Below, one piece after another: positions 1-9,099 of a stretch of 64,000 nt of DNA (the stretch's first letter is position 1; each line of letters opens with the position of its first letter). The notes below the pieces were generated by a model. It made no database searches. It worked only from the letters and a program-made list of their open reading frames with translations, and was not told where the DNA came from. Origin of the DNA: an uncultured Rhodospirillaceae bacterium (lineage in GTDB: Bacteria > Pseudomonadota > Alphaproteobacteria > Azospirillales > Azospirillaceae); contig CALBDS010000002.1 in NCBI GenBank assembly GCA_937927415.1, positions 35,573 through 99,572 of the forward strand. Reading direction: 5' to 3'. Both the position numbers and the translations under genes were made by a program.

Positions 1-11
1 CTTTTTGACGC

Positions 12-40
12 TTGCCGGACAAAATTGACGGGGCTATGTT
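12..40 (+). promoter_or_regulatory. Possible sigma70-type promoter for the first operon
   Basis: TTGCCG at 12-17 and TATGTT at 35-40 are separated by 17 bases, and each matches four of six consensus positions. A ribosome binding site (GGAG) lies at 64-67 before the ATG at 80. The match is weak and the upstream context is cut off by the window edge, so the call is tentative. Confidence 0.2.
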
Positions 41-79
41 GAAGGTCTGTCAGCCGGGTTCACTGGAGAAAAAAGCAAG

Positions 80-814
80 ATGCGTCGTATACCCCAGATG
101 AAGCTTGAAGTGCGCTCCATGTGTCAATACGACTGTGAGATGTGTGCGCATGGCGAACAGCGCAAGCTTCTGAAGAAATACGAGCTGTCCCTGGAAGATC
201 TCCAGCGGTTTTTGGATGTGACGCGCGAGTCCGGCTATTTCGTCGAAAACATGCGCATTCATGGCCCCGGTGAGCCTTTGCTGTGGCATCACTTCAATGA
301 AGGGGTGCAGATGCTGAAGGCGTCCGGGGTGGTCGGTACGATCTTCGTGGCCACCAATGGTCTTCTTCTGCATAAGATCAGTGACGAGGCGTGGGACTGC
401 ATTGATGAGATGCGGGTGAGCGTCTACGGCCCCTTCGATCGCCACGACATCCTCAACGATGCGTTGGCCCGCTATCCCGACAAGGTACACGTGAACAAGG
501 CCGAGGAGTTCCGGGTGCTGCCACCGCCGGGCGCCGAGGCCCCTATTCCCTGCGCCTGCTGGTGCGACGGGCCGATGCTGCTGGGAGACCGGCTGTTCCT
601 GTACTGCGGCCCGCCTGTGTTCGCTGCTGCCAAGGATCTGGGGCGTGACGCCATGGAAGACCCGGAGCTGTCGGTGACGGTGGGGCCGAACTATCTGGAT
701 TCGGTCGATCCGTCCAAGTTCGGCAATCTGGAATATTGCAAGCGGTGCTGGGCTAACGGAAACTTCCAGTTGGAAACGGCGCCGCAGAAAACCACCGGCG
801 GCAATTGGAAATAA
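80..814 (+). CDS. Short radical SAM protein with C-terminal cysteine cluster
   Basis: The protein has 244 residues. A CX3CX2C motif at residues 15-22 (CQYDCEMC) is the 4Fe-4S/SAM-binding signature of radical SAM enzymes. GPGEPLLW at about 62-69 fits the following conserved glycine/GEP region. The C-terminal third carries further cysteines (CACWC near 155-159, YCG near 177, CKRC near 223), suggesting a SPASM/twitch-type auxiliary cluster. It is short for a full SPASM enzyme. The start is supported by GGAG 12 bases upstream. A SAM methyltransferase follows, which hints at a shared modification pathway, but the substrate cannot be told. Alternative: a divergent family member modifying a sugar or lipid. 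Confidence 0.8.
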   Translation: MRRIPQMKLEVRSMCQYDCEMCAHGEQRKLLKKYELSLEDLQRFLDVTRESGYFVENMRIHGPGEPLLWHHFNEGVQMLKASGVVGTIFVATNGLLLHKISDEAWDCIDEMRVSVYGPFDRHDILNDALARYPDKVHVNKAEEFRVLPPPGAEAPIPCACWCDGPMLLGDRLFLYCGPPVFAAAKDLGRDAMEDPELSVTVGPNYLDSVDPSKFGNLEYCKRCWANGNFQLETAPQKTTGGNWK

Positions 815-905
815 TGACGCTTTTCTTTACGGCGGCTGTTTTCCCGGCGCATGGCCCGTGCCGTCGGGAAACCGTCGCCGTTTGATTCATATAAGGGGAC
901 CATGG

Positions 906-1646
906 GTGGACCGCTCCGATTATCCGACCACCATCGAAACGAAACGCCGGCTGGCCGAAGAAGAATACTGGCATTATCAGCACGATCTGGGCGACGGCGT
1001 TCTGACCAAGCCCTGGAACGATTGGCTGATCGGTTGGCACCAGCTCCGCCGCGGCATCATCTTCGACCGGCTCGCCCCCTATTTCGGGGACAGTCTGGAG
1101 GGGATGACATGCCTGGATGTGGCGTGCAATTCCGGCTTCTGGAGCTTTGAGATGGCGGACCGCGGGGCGGCGTCGGTTCTGGCCTTCGACGAGAGCTGTT
1201 ACATGGTCAACGAGGCGGAATATATCCGCCGTTGCCGCCCGGACCGGCCCAGCTATGATCGGATCACCTTCAGGACCGCCAGCTATTACGATATCGAACT
1301 GCCGGAGAACCAGTTCGATCTGGTTCTGGGCCTGGGCATGATGTACCACCTGAGCGATATTCTGGGGGTCGCGCAGCGGCTGTACCGGGCGACGCGGCGG
1401 GTGGCGCTGTTCGACAGTTCGGTTTCCGATCTGCCCGGCAATGTGCTGGAGATTTCCGACAATAAGAAATATTTCTGGTGCACGCCGGAAGAATTCTCCT
1501 TTGTTCCGACCCGCAGCGCCTTGCGGATGATTCTGGAAAAGGCCGGATTCTCCAAGGTCACCCCCTGGATGCCGGACCCCAGCCACCCCGGATACAAGGA
1601 GTTCGGCCCGGAGGGCTTCCGTCACATCATCGTTTGCGAGAAGTGA
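906..1646 (+). CDS. Class I SAM-dependent methyltransferase (CmoB/DUF1698-like)
   Basis: About 246 aa from the GTG at 906, which has AAGGGG just upstream. A GTG at 858 in the same frame would add 16 residues but has no clear ribosome site. The SAM motif CLDVACNSGFWSFEM and the later FDLVLGLGMMYHL region resemble the CmoB-type Rossmann methyltransferases often found in surface-polysaccharide clusters. It is a close paralogue of the protein at 40498-41484: both end in the same YKE-GP-GFRHI-VCEK pattern. The gene lies 91 bases after the radical SAM gene and is probably cotranscribed. Methylation of a sugar or other small molecule is inferred from context. It is probably not a tRNA enzyme. Confidence 0.82.
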   Translation: MDRSDYPTTIETKRRLAEEEYWHYQHDLGDGVLTKPWNDWLIGWHQLRRGIIFDRLAPYFGDSLEGMTCLDVACNSGFWSFEMADRGAASVLAFDESCYMVNEAEYIRRCRPDRPSYDRITFRTASYYDIELPENQFDLVLGLGMMYHLSDILGVAQRLYRATRRVALFDSSVSDLPGNVLEISDNKKYFWCTPEEFSFVPTRSALRMILEKAGFSKVTPWMPDPSHPGYKEFGPEGFRHIIVCEK

Positions 1647-1790
1647 TGCCGGGCCGGAGCGGTCCGGCGACTTTTGGGCTTTGCGAAACGGCCTGGCTGC
1701 GCTAAGTCAGGTTCCTCAAGAAATCCGCACCGCGCCCGCGGGAATCCCTTCGGGTGCGCAGTACATGCCGCGCAGTTATCGGAGAATGAG

Positions 1791-2087
1791 ATGGCGGAAG
1801 GAACCGTGGACTACTACGCGATGGTCGAAGAGGCTTGGCAGCTCAGCGACACGGCCCGCGACTACGTCAAGAACGCTGGACGGGACGTGGAGAACGGCGA
1901 GCTGTGGGAAAAGATCTTCGCGCCGTCGCCGCTGATCGATCTGGAGCGGACTCAGCGTGAAGGCGGTTCCCCCCTGGCGCGCATCTTCTTCAAGAACCCC
2001 TATGGCCTGCAGTACCGCCCCGACCATAAGGATTGGATCCCCTTCCGCCACGGCGCTCTCGATCCCGCTTATCTGAAGATCGATTGA
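1791..2087 (+). CDS. Small hypothetical protein
   Basis: About 98 aa. The ATG at 1791 sits right after GGAGAATGAG, which decides the start. An in-frame start further upstream would add a basic, low-complexity extension that looks non-coding. The product is acidic-aromatic with no signal peptide or membrane segment, and has no motif I recognise. It is the last gene of the rightward group and is followed by a strong terminator. Function unknown; a role with the radical SAM and methyltransferase genes is only a neighbourhood inference. Confidence 0.6.
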   Translation: MAEGTVDYYAMVEEAWQLSDTARDYVKNAGRDVENGELWEKIFAPSPLIDLERTQREGGSPLARIFFKNPYGLQYRPDHKDWIPFRHGALDPAYLKID

Positions 2088-2149
2088 TCCGGCTCGTCCG
2101 TCGCCGCCCCGCCATGGGGCGCGCCGCCGGTCAATCCGTCGCCTGTTAC

Positions 2150-2180
2150 CGGCAAGCCAGTTCCCTGGCTTGCCGTTTTT
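2150..2180 (+). terminator. Rho-independent terminator
   Basis: GGCAAGCCAG at 2151-2160 pairs perfectly with CTGGCTTGCC at 2165-2174, with a 4-base loop. One more C-G pair at 2150/2175 closes the stem, and TTTTT follows at 2176-2180. It ends the rightward operon. On the opposite strand the hairpin lacks a U-tract, so it probably does not serve the leftward giant gene. Confidence 0.9.
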
Positions 2181-2207
2181 CATTTGGGGGACCGAACAGA
2201 AGCGGCG

Positions 2208-5200
2208 TCAGGAGATATTGCTGGTGGTGAGGATGACGTTGGAGAACAGCCCCAGCATCGAGATCTCGCCCGATGTGACGGTGCCGCTGCTGTCCCCGTC
2301 GCTGATGACGTAAACCCCCGAATGGGTGCCGTCGTTGGCCACCACCAGCGCGGTGCCGCCGGTGGCCGCCAGACTGCCCATGGCGGTGATCAGGCTGGCG
2401 AAGCCGGTATCGGCCAGATTGCCGGACGACACGGCGGTGCTGAGCACCACCGCCTCGCTGGTGGACAGGTTGACCGCGCTTTGGGCGCTGGAGGTCACGG
2501 CAATCGCGTTGTTGGAGTTCAGGTCCACCGCCGTGCGCAGCGCCCCGCTCAGCCGGATGGTGTCGCCCGACTGGTGGAAGTTGCTGATGCGGTCATAGCC
2601 GCTGGTGCTGCCCGCCGCCGCCCCGTCGGTGTCGCTGGCGAACATGATGGTGTTGCCGCTGGCGGCGGACACCAGGGTGATCTGGTCGGCCCCCCCGTTG
2701 CCCAGGAAGGTGATGGTGCCTTGGGACAGAGTCACGACATCGGTGTTGGCCCCGCCGGTCAGGGTTTCCACCTTGGCGATGGTCAGGGAACTGCCGGCAT
2801 TGGTCAGCACCACCATGTCGGTGTTGTCGCCGCCGTACAGGCTTTCCATTCTGGAAATGAAGACAGTAACGCCGCGGTTGCTGAAGGTGATGGCGTCATT
2901 GCCGCCGCTGCCGTACAGGGTGTCGATCCCCTCGGCGGACAGGTTGGAGCTGCCGGACAGGGTGATGATATCGGTGTTGAAGCCCCCCAGCAGGGTTTCG
3001 ATTCCCGACAGCGTCAGGGTGCTGCCGGCGGCGGTCAGGGTCACCACATCGGTGCCGGATCCGCCGGCCAGGGTTTCCACCCCGATGATTTCCAGGGTGC
3101 TGCCGGTGGCAGTTAGCGTCACCACATCGGTGTTGGCGCCCCCCGTCAGCTTTTCCAGCCGCGACACCGATAGGGTGCTGCCACTGTTGGACAGGGTGAT
3201 GATGTCGGTGTTCAGGCTGCCGTACAGGGTTTCCACGCTGACGATGACGGTGGTGCTGCCGCTGTTGGCCAGGGTCACCACATCGTTGCCGCTGCTGCCG
3301 TAGAGCGTGTCCAGCCGTTCGGTGGTCAGGTTCGACGCCGACGACAGGGTGATGATGTCGGTGTTCAGGCTGCCGTACAGGGTTCGCAGGCCGCTGATGA
3401 CCATGGTGGCGCCGGTGTTGGCCAGGGTCACGATGTCGTTGGAGGCTGAACTGGTCAGCGTTTCGATCCCCGACATCACCAGCGTCGTCCCCGACCCCAC
3501 CAGGGTGATGACATCGGTGTTGACGGTGCCGGTCAGGGTTTCGAAACCGCTCAGCGCCATGGTGGCGCCGATGCCGCCCAAGGTGATGACGTCGGTGTTC
3601 ACGCTGCCGTAAACAGTGTCGGCATAGTGGAACAGGGTGGTGTTTCCCTGTGCCCCCAGAGTCAGGATGTCGGTGTTGAAGGAGCCGTACACGCTTTCCA
3701 ATGCGCGGATCAGCATGGAGTTGCCCGCCGCGGCCAGGGTGACCACCTCGGTGTTCTGGCCACCCAGGAAGCTGTCAACCTGCCCCACGGTCATGGTGGC
3801 ACCGTTGTTGGACAGGATGAAGAAATCCGATCCGCTGCTGCCGTATAGCTCTTCGATCCCGTCGATCTGAGCGGTGGTGCCCGCGGTGCCCAGGGTGATG
3901 ATGTCGGTGTTCTGACCCCCTGCCAGAGTTTCGATGCCGGACAGGACCAGTGTGTTCCCCTGCCCGCCCAGGGTGACGATATCGGTGTTGACCGAGCCGT
4001 ACAGGCTTTCCACCCTCTCGGCGTACATGGTGTTGCCGGTGCTGCCCAGGGTGACCAGATCGGTATTGGCCCCGCCGGACAGGGTTTCGATCTGCTGAAG
4101 CCAGACGGTGACCCCCTGCGGTCCCAGGGTGATGATGTCGGTGTTGACGCTGCCGCGCAGGGTTTCGATGCTGGAAATCAAGGTGGTGTTGCCGCGCGCA
4201 CCCAGGGTCACCGTGTCCTGTCCGGTGCCGCCGTACAGGCTTTCCAGCGACCGCACGATCATGTTGTTGCCGGTGTTGCCCAGGGTGACCACATCGGTGT
4301 TGTCCCCGCCCAGCAGAGTTTCGATGGTGGAAACCATGATGCTGCTGCCGGCGTTGCCCAGAGTGATGAACTCCTGCCCGGTGCCGTACAGGCTTTCCAC
4401 CCCCTCCATCATCTGGGTGGAGCCGGAGCCGTTCAGCGTCACCACATCGGTGTTGGCGCCGCCGTACAGGCTTTCCAGCCCGGTCGCAGTGGTGGTGTTG
4501 CCAACGTTGGCCAGGGTGATGACGTCGGTGTTCAGGCTGCCGACCACGGTTTCGATGCTGGCGATCAGCATGGTGTTGCCGCGGTTGCCCAGGGAAACGG
4601 TATCGTTGTTCGCCCCGCCATACAGGCTGGATATGGAGCGAATCAGCAGGTTGTTGCCGGCGTTGCCCAGGGTCACCACGTCGGTGTTTTCCCCACCCAG
4701 CAGGGTTTCCACCCCCTGCACCCAAATGGTGTTGCCGATGTTACCCAGATAGACGAAATCCTGCCCGGAACTGCCGTACAGGGTTTCCAGGTCGCGCACG
4801 GTGGATGTGCCGGTCGCCCCCAGCGTCACCAGATCGGTGTTGATTCCCCCGAAAATGATCTCGGCGCTGTGAATCAGGATCGTGGTGCCGGCATTGCCCA
4901 GGGTGATGATGTCGGCGCCATCGCCGGCGTACAGGCTTTCGATGCCAATGGCCAGGAAGGTGTCGCTCTGGCTGCCCAGGGTCACCACGTCAGTGTTGGC
5001 CCCGCCCGTGACGGTTTCGATCATGGACAGGCTGACGGTCGAACCGGCGTTGCCCAGAGTGATGACATCGGTGTTCTGGCTGCCGACCACGGTTTCGATG
5101 CTGGCGATCAGCATGGTGTTGCCGCGGTTGCCCAGATAAACCGTGTCCTGCCCGGTGCCGCCGTACAGGCTTTCCAGCGACCGCACGATCATGTTGTTGC

Positions 5201-7982
5201 CGGTGTTGCCCAGGGTCACCACATCGGTGCCGTCACCGCCCAGCAGGGTTTCGATTCCCGACGCCAGCATGGTGGTGCCGGCGTTGTCGATGGTGACAAA
5301 TTCCCGCCCGGTGCCGTACAGGGTTTCGATGCTGCTGATAACGAGGGTGGATCCGGTCCCGTTCAGTGTCACCACATCGGTGTTGGCGCCCCCGGTCAGG
5401 GTTTCGATGGCGGTGGTGGTGACGGTGCTGCCGCCGTTGCCCAGGATGATGAGATCGGTGTTCAGACTGCCTACCAGGGTTTCCACGGCCGTGATGACGG
5501 TGGTGTTCCCCAGGTTGCCCAGCATGACGGAATCGGTGTTGGCGCCGCCTGTCAGGGTTTCCAGCAGCCGTGCCACCAGCGTGTTGCCGGCGTTGCCAAG
5601 CGTGATGACGTCGGTGTTCAGGCTGCCCAGCAGAGTTTCCACCCGTGATACCAGCATGGTGTTGCCGCGGTTGCCGAGCGTGATCCAGTCGTTGCCGGTG
5701 CCGCCGTAGACGGTTTCCACCGACCGCATCACCGAGGTGTTGCCGGCGTTGCCGAGCGTGACCACGTCGGTGTTGGCCCCCCCCAGCAGCGTTTCGATGC
5801 TGGTGATGACCATGGTGGTTCCCGGGTTGCCGATCTCCACCCAGTCGCTGCCGGTGCCGCCGGTCAGAGTTTCGATCCCGCTGACCACCGAGGTGCTGCC
5901 GGCGTTGCCGAGGATGATGATGTCGGTGTTGACGCCGCCGTACAGGGTTTCCACCTGCTCGACCATGGCGGTGGTCCCGGCATTGCCCAAGGTGACGATG
6001 TCGGTGTTCAGGCTGCCGTACAGGCTTTCGATGCTGGCCAGGACCGTGGTGTTGCCGCGGTTGCCCAGAAACAGCACATCGGTGTTGGCCCCGCCGGTGA
6101 TGGTTTCCACCGACCGCATCACCATGGTGGTGCCGATGTTACCGAGTGTGACCACATCGGTGTTGGCGCCGCCCAGCAGCGTGTCGAGGCCGGCGGCGAA
6201 CAGGGTGGTGCCGGCATTGCCGAGCGTGATGAATTCCCGGCCGGCATCGCCGTACAGGGTTTCGATGGCGACCAGGGTCAGGGTGCTGCCGACCCCGGCC
6301 AGGGTGACGATGTCGGTGTTTCCCCCGCCGTACAGGCTTTCCGTCGCCGATATGGTCACGGAGTTGCCCACGTCGGACAGGGTGATCAGATCGGTGTTCA
6401 GGCTGCCGACCACGGAATCGATGCTGAACAGCACCGATGTGTTGCCCAGGTTGCCCAGGAAGATGACATCGGTGTTGGTCACTCCGTACAGGGAATCCAG
6501 GGACCGGGTGATGATGGTGTTGCCGGCGCCGTTCAGGGTAACGATGTCGGTGTTGGCTCCCCCCAGCAGCGTTTCCACACCGGAAACATTGAGGGTGTTG
6601 CCGCGATTGCCGAGCGTGATGAAGTCGCTGTTGGCCCCGCCGTACAGGGTTTCGATCGACCGGATAACCAGGGTCGAACCTGTCCCTCCCAGGGTGACCA
6701 CATCGGTGTTGCTGCCGCCCAGCAGCGTGTCGAGGCCGGCGGCAAACAGAGAGGTGCCGGTGTTGTCCAGGGTGATGAATTCCTGGCCGGCATCGCCGTA
6801 CAGGGTTTCGATGGCGACCAGGGTCAGGGTGCTGCCGACGCCGGCCAGGGTGACGATGTCGGTGTTCAGGCCGCCATACAGGCCTTCCGCCGCCGATACA
6901 GTGACGGAGTTGCCGACGTTGGACAAAGTGATCAGATCGGTGTTCAGGCTGCCGATGATGCTCTCGATGGACACCATCATCGTGGTGTTGCCCAGGTTCC
7001 CCAGCAAAAGCGTGTCGGTGTTGGCCCCGCCGGTGATGGTTTCCATCCACCGCACGATCATCGAATTACCGCTGTCGCCCAGGGTGATGATGTCGGTGTT
7101 GACACCACCCAGCAGAATTTCTAGGCCGGAAACCGCGGTGGTGTTGCCGCGTGCGCCGAAGGTGACGAAATCGGTGTTCACCCCCCCAGTCAGGGTTTCC
7201 AGGCTGCGCGTCAGCATGGTGGTGCCGGCGTTGCCCAGGGTGACAATATCGGTGTTTGCGCCCCCCAGCAGGGTTTCCACCGCTTCGACCGTCAGGGTGG
7301 TGCCGTTGTCCTCCAGCGTGACGTAGTCGGTGTTGCGGCTCCCGATGATGCTCTCGATGCTGAACAGTACCGATGTGTTGCCCAGGTTGCCCAGCATGAC
7401 GACGTCGGTTCCGGTTCCGCCGTACAGGGTTTCCAGCCAGCGCAGCACGACGGTGTTGCCCGTGTTGCCGAGCGTGATGATGTCCACCCCGGTCCCGCCA
7501 AGCAGGGTTTCCACGTCCGACACCACGCTGGTGTTGCCCAGGTTGCCCAGCAGGACGAAATCGCTGTTGCCCCCGCCCTGGATGGTGTCGAACCAACGGA
7601 CAACCATGGTGGCGCCGAGGTTGCCGATGGTTATAACGTCGGTGCCGGTCCCACCCAGCAGGGTTTCGATCTTCGACACCGTCATGGTGTTGCCGAGGTT
7701 GCCCAGCTCGACGAAGTCGCCGCCGCTGCCGCCGGTCAGGGTGTCGATCCAGCGCATGACCGTTCTGTTGCCGCCGTCGCCCAGGGTGACGATGTCGGTT
7801 TCGGCGCTGCCCAGCAGAGTTTCCACTGCGCTGACGGTCAGGGTGGAAGGACCGCTGATCTCGATGAAATCGGCCCCGGCACTGCCATAGAGCGTGCTGA
7901 TCTCACTGATGATTGCGGTTTGGCCGCCTTCGCTCAGGGTGACGACCGAGCCGACGACGCTGCCAATCAAAGTATCAGCCAC
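2208..7982 (-). CDS. Giant secreted RTX-like protein of 26-residue tandem repeats
   Basis: The protein has 1924 residues and starts at GTG 7982. From about residue 29 to 1735 it is built of about 66 tandem 26-residue units with a core like NTDVVTLGNAGNT followed by a hydrophobic stretch and ETLYGG. Some unit junctions read GGTGTDVVT, an exact RTX nonapeptide (GGxGxDxUx); most have N for the second conserved G. The last ~190 residues are a non-repetitive acidic domain with little Cys, typical of type I secretion substrates. That domain is homologous to the C terminus of the protein truncated at the window's right end. There is no Sec signal peptide. Export by the ABC/HlyD pair at 59499-63053 is inferred. 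Likely an extracellular adhesin or surface-layer-like beta-solenoid protein. A few units are 24 residues. Confidence 0.85.
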   Translation of the reverse strand: MADTLIGSVVGSVVTLSEGGQTAIISEISTLYGSAGADFIEISGPSTLTVSAVETLLGSAETDIVTLGDGGNRTVMRWIDTLTGGSGGDFVELGNLGNTMTVSKIETLLGGTGTDVITIGNLGATMVVRWFDTIQGGGNSDFVLLGNLGNTSVVSDVETLLGGTGVDIITLGNTGNTVVLRWLETLYGGTGTDVVMLGNLGNTSVLFSIESIIGSRNTDYVTLEDNGTTLTVEAVETLLGGANTDIVTLGNAGTTMLTRSLETLTGGVNTDFVTFGARGNTTAVSGLEILLGGVNTDIITLGDSGNSMIVRWMETITGGANTDTLLLGNLGNTTMMVSIESIIGSLNTDLITLSNVGNSVTVSAAEGLYGGLNTDIVTLAGVGSTLTLVAIETLYGDAGQEFITLDNTGTSLFAAGLDTLLGGSNTDVVTLGGTGSTLVIRSIETLYGGANSDFITLGNRGNTLNVSGVETLLGGANTDIVTLNGAGNTIITRSLDSLYGVTNTDVIFLGNLGNTSVLFSIDSVVGSLNTDLITLSDVGNSVTISATESLYGGGNTDIVTLAGVGSTLTLVAIETLYGDAGREFITLGNAGTTLFAAGLDTLLGGANTDVVTLGNIGTTMVMRSVETITGGANTDVLFLGNRGNTTVLASIESLYGSLNTDIVTLGNAGTTAMVEQVETLYGGVNTDIIILGNAGSTSVVSGIETLTGGTGSDWVEIGNPGTTMVITSIETLLGGANTDVVTLGNAGNTSVMRSVETVYGGTGNDWITLGNRGNTMLVSRVETLLGSLNTDVITLGNAGNTLVARLLETLTGGANTDSVMLGNLGNTTVITAVETLVGSLNTDLIILGNGGSTVTTTAIETLTGGANTDVVTLNGTGSTLVISSIETLYGTGREFVTIDNAGTTMLASGIETLLGGDGTDVVTLGNTGNNMIVRSLESLYGGTGQDTVYLGNRGNTMLIASIETVVGSQNTDVITLGNAGSTVSLSMIETVTGGANTDVVTLGSQSDTFLAIGIESLYAGDGADIITLGNAGTTILIHSAEIIFGGINTDLVTLGATGTSTVRDLETLYGSSGQDFVYLGNIGNTIWVQGVETLLGGENTDVVTLGNAGNNLLIRSISSLYGGANNDTVSLGNRGNTMLIASIETVVGSLNTDVITLANVGNTTTATGLESLYGGANTDVVTLNGSGSTQMMEGVESLYGTGQEFITLGNAGSSIMVSTIETLLGGDNTDVVTLGNTGNNMIVRSLESLYGGTGQDTVTLGARGNTTLISSIETLRGSVNTDIITLGPQGVTVWLQQIETLSGGANTDLVTLGSTGNTMYAERVESLYGSVNTDIVTLGGQGNTLVLSGIETLAGGQNTDIITLGTAGTTAQIDGIEELYGSSGSDFFILSNNGATMTVGQVDSFLGGQNTEVVTLAAAGNSMLIRALESVYGSFNTDILTLGAQGNTTLFHYADTVYGSVNTDVITLGGIGATMALSGFETLTGTVNTDVITLVGSGTTLVMSGIETLTSSASNDIVTLANTGATMVISGLRTLYGSLNTDIITLSSASNLTTERLDTLYGSSGNDVVTLANSGSTTVIVSVETLYGSLNTDIITLSNSGSTLSVSRLEKLTGGANTDVVTLTATGSTLEIIGVETLAGGSGTDVVTLTAAGSTLTLSGIETLLGGFNTDIITLSGSSNLSAEGIDTLYGSGGNDAITFSNRGVTVFISRMESLYGGDNTDMVVLTNAGSSLTIAKVETLTGGANTDVVTLSQGTITFLGNGGADQITLVSAASGNTIMFASDTDGAAAGSTSGYDRISNFHQSGDTIRLSGALRTAVDLNSNNAIAVTSSAQSAVNLSTSEAVVLSTAVSSGNLADTGFASLITAMGSLAATGGTALVVANDGTHSGVYVISDGDSSGTVTSGEISMLGLFSNVILTTSNIS
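2740..7900 (-). repeat. 78-bp coding tandem repeat array, about 66 units
   Basis: The motif TCGGTGTT recurs with exact 78-base spacing (for example 2740 and 2818), encoding 26 residues per unit. Higher-order copying is visible. The block holding GTGTCGAGGCCGGCGG occurs at 6181 and 6727, 546 bases apart (7 units). A second pair near 4211 and 5141 is 930 bases apart (12 units less 6 bases, because one unit is 2 codons short). Unequal exchange between units is the likely source. Confidence 0.93.
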
Positions 7983-8153
7983 TCGCTTCGCGCCTCTTGA
8001 CGGTGATTTTATGGTTCGGCAACCAGCATTCCGATGGTTCGATAATGGTGCTTCGGGATGCCGGTATGTCCACGCTGAGAGAGACTTGGCGAGTCTCCAG
8101 TCTTGGAATGAAATTTTAATGAATGCTTAGGCAAAAAAAGGGCCGCAGAATGT

Positions 8154-9086
8154 TTACGCCGTCCGCAACAGCCGGGACAATTCGGCGATTTTAGCCGCTT
8201 TGATTCCGCTCCACCATGCGATGACGCGGGTTTGCAGCGCGTCCAGCCGGGCGGCGGCGGCGGGATCGTTCCGGTCCCGGTAAGGGGCCAGCAGCGGCTC
8301 CAGATCCTCCCACCGCTCCAGCACCGGGAAGGGCACACCGCCCAAGGCCAGGGGGTGGGTGAGGAATTCGGCCTGCAGCATGATCGGGATAGTGCCCAGT
8401 TCCAGGCAGTCGTACAACCGGATGGTTTCCACCGAATTGCCCATGGGAACCAGCCCGAAGACGCTGTTTTCCAGGCGCAGGGCGTATTCTGACGGCCCGA
8501 AGCCCCCCCCGAACGAGCGGGAGCCGAACAGGCTGCAGGGCAGGTTGCGCTGTTGGATCACCTGGATCATCGCCTGCCGGGCCGGAGCCGAATCCCCGTG
8601 GATCATGCCGGAGAAGAAGCCGGTCATGTCCCGCTGGCTGGCCGGCAGCAGGCCGCTGGTCCCGCGCGGGCCGATGCCGGTACGGTAGCCGTTGGGCATC
8701 CAGACCACCGGCGTTCCGGCACCCGAGGTCATGGCACCGACGATGTGGGGGAAGAAGTAGTTGCGAATCACCCGGTCGGCGTGGGTATAGAAACCGAGAT
8801 CGAATTCCCCCTTTTCGTCGCCCAAATGAAACAGGGTGAGATTGCGGCATCCCCGGCGGCGGCATTCGGCGAGATAGCCGGTGTCGTCAGGGCCGAGCAT
8901 GACCACCACCATGTCATCCAGAAACGGACGTTCCTGCGGTTCGTGCCAGAAATGCACCTTCAACGGGCGTCCAGTGGCCGCCATCAGACAGTCGTGGATG
9001 AAGTAGCTTTCCAGAACCAGTGTGATGCCCTGGCGGGACCAGACCACGTTCAAGGGGCGCCCGGATGGGGAGGGCGGGGTCATCAT
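8154..9086 (-). CDS. Exostosin-family (GT47-like) glycosyltransferase
   Basis: The protein has 310 residues. The segment LENSVFGLVPMGNSVETIRL, continuing to YDCLELGTIPIML, is the exostosin-domain nucleotide-sugar binding region: a conserved 'fal.P.G....t.R..ea...G.iPv' pattern. No signal peptide or transmembrane segment, so a cytoplasmic enzyme. The tandem ATGATG start at 9086 has GGAG upstream. It is the third gene of a leftward operon with the DUF3102-like and ParA-like genes, 13 bases after the former. Donor and acceptor sugars are unknown. The pairing with a partition-type ATPase is unusual. Confidence 0.75.
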   Translation of the reverse strand: MMTPPSPSGRPLNVVWSRQGITLVLESYFIHDCLMAATGRPLKVHFWHEPQERPFLDDMVVVMLGPDDTGYLAECRRRGCRNLTLFHLGDEKGEFDLGFYTHADRVIRNYFFPHIVGAMTSGAGTPVVWMPNGYRTGIGPRGTSGLLPASQRDMTGFFSGMIHGDSAPARQAMIQVIQQRNLPCSLFGSRSFGGGFGPSEYALRLENSVFGLVPMGNSVETIRLYDCLELGTIPIMLQAEFLTHPLALGGVPFPVLERWEDLEPLLAPYRDRNDPAAAARLDALQTRVIAWWSGIKAAKIAELSRLLRTA

Positions 9087-9099
9087 GGCGAACTCCGGT

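Noticed and set aside
2184..3116. Long antisense open frames across the giant repeat gene, rich in Gly/Gln/Ala or Pro/Ser/Val
   Set aside because: They run with the same 78-base period as the real gene in other frames and have no coherent start or fold. They are shadows of the repeats.
2740..7900. A CRISPR-like array
   Set aside because: The 78-bp units are coding, contiguous and without unique spacers; no cas genes nearby.
2208..7982. A diversity-generating retroelement acting on the repeat gene
   Set aside because: No reverse transcriptase, template repeat or variable-repeat pair is present in the window.
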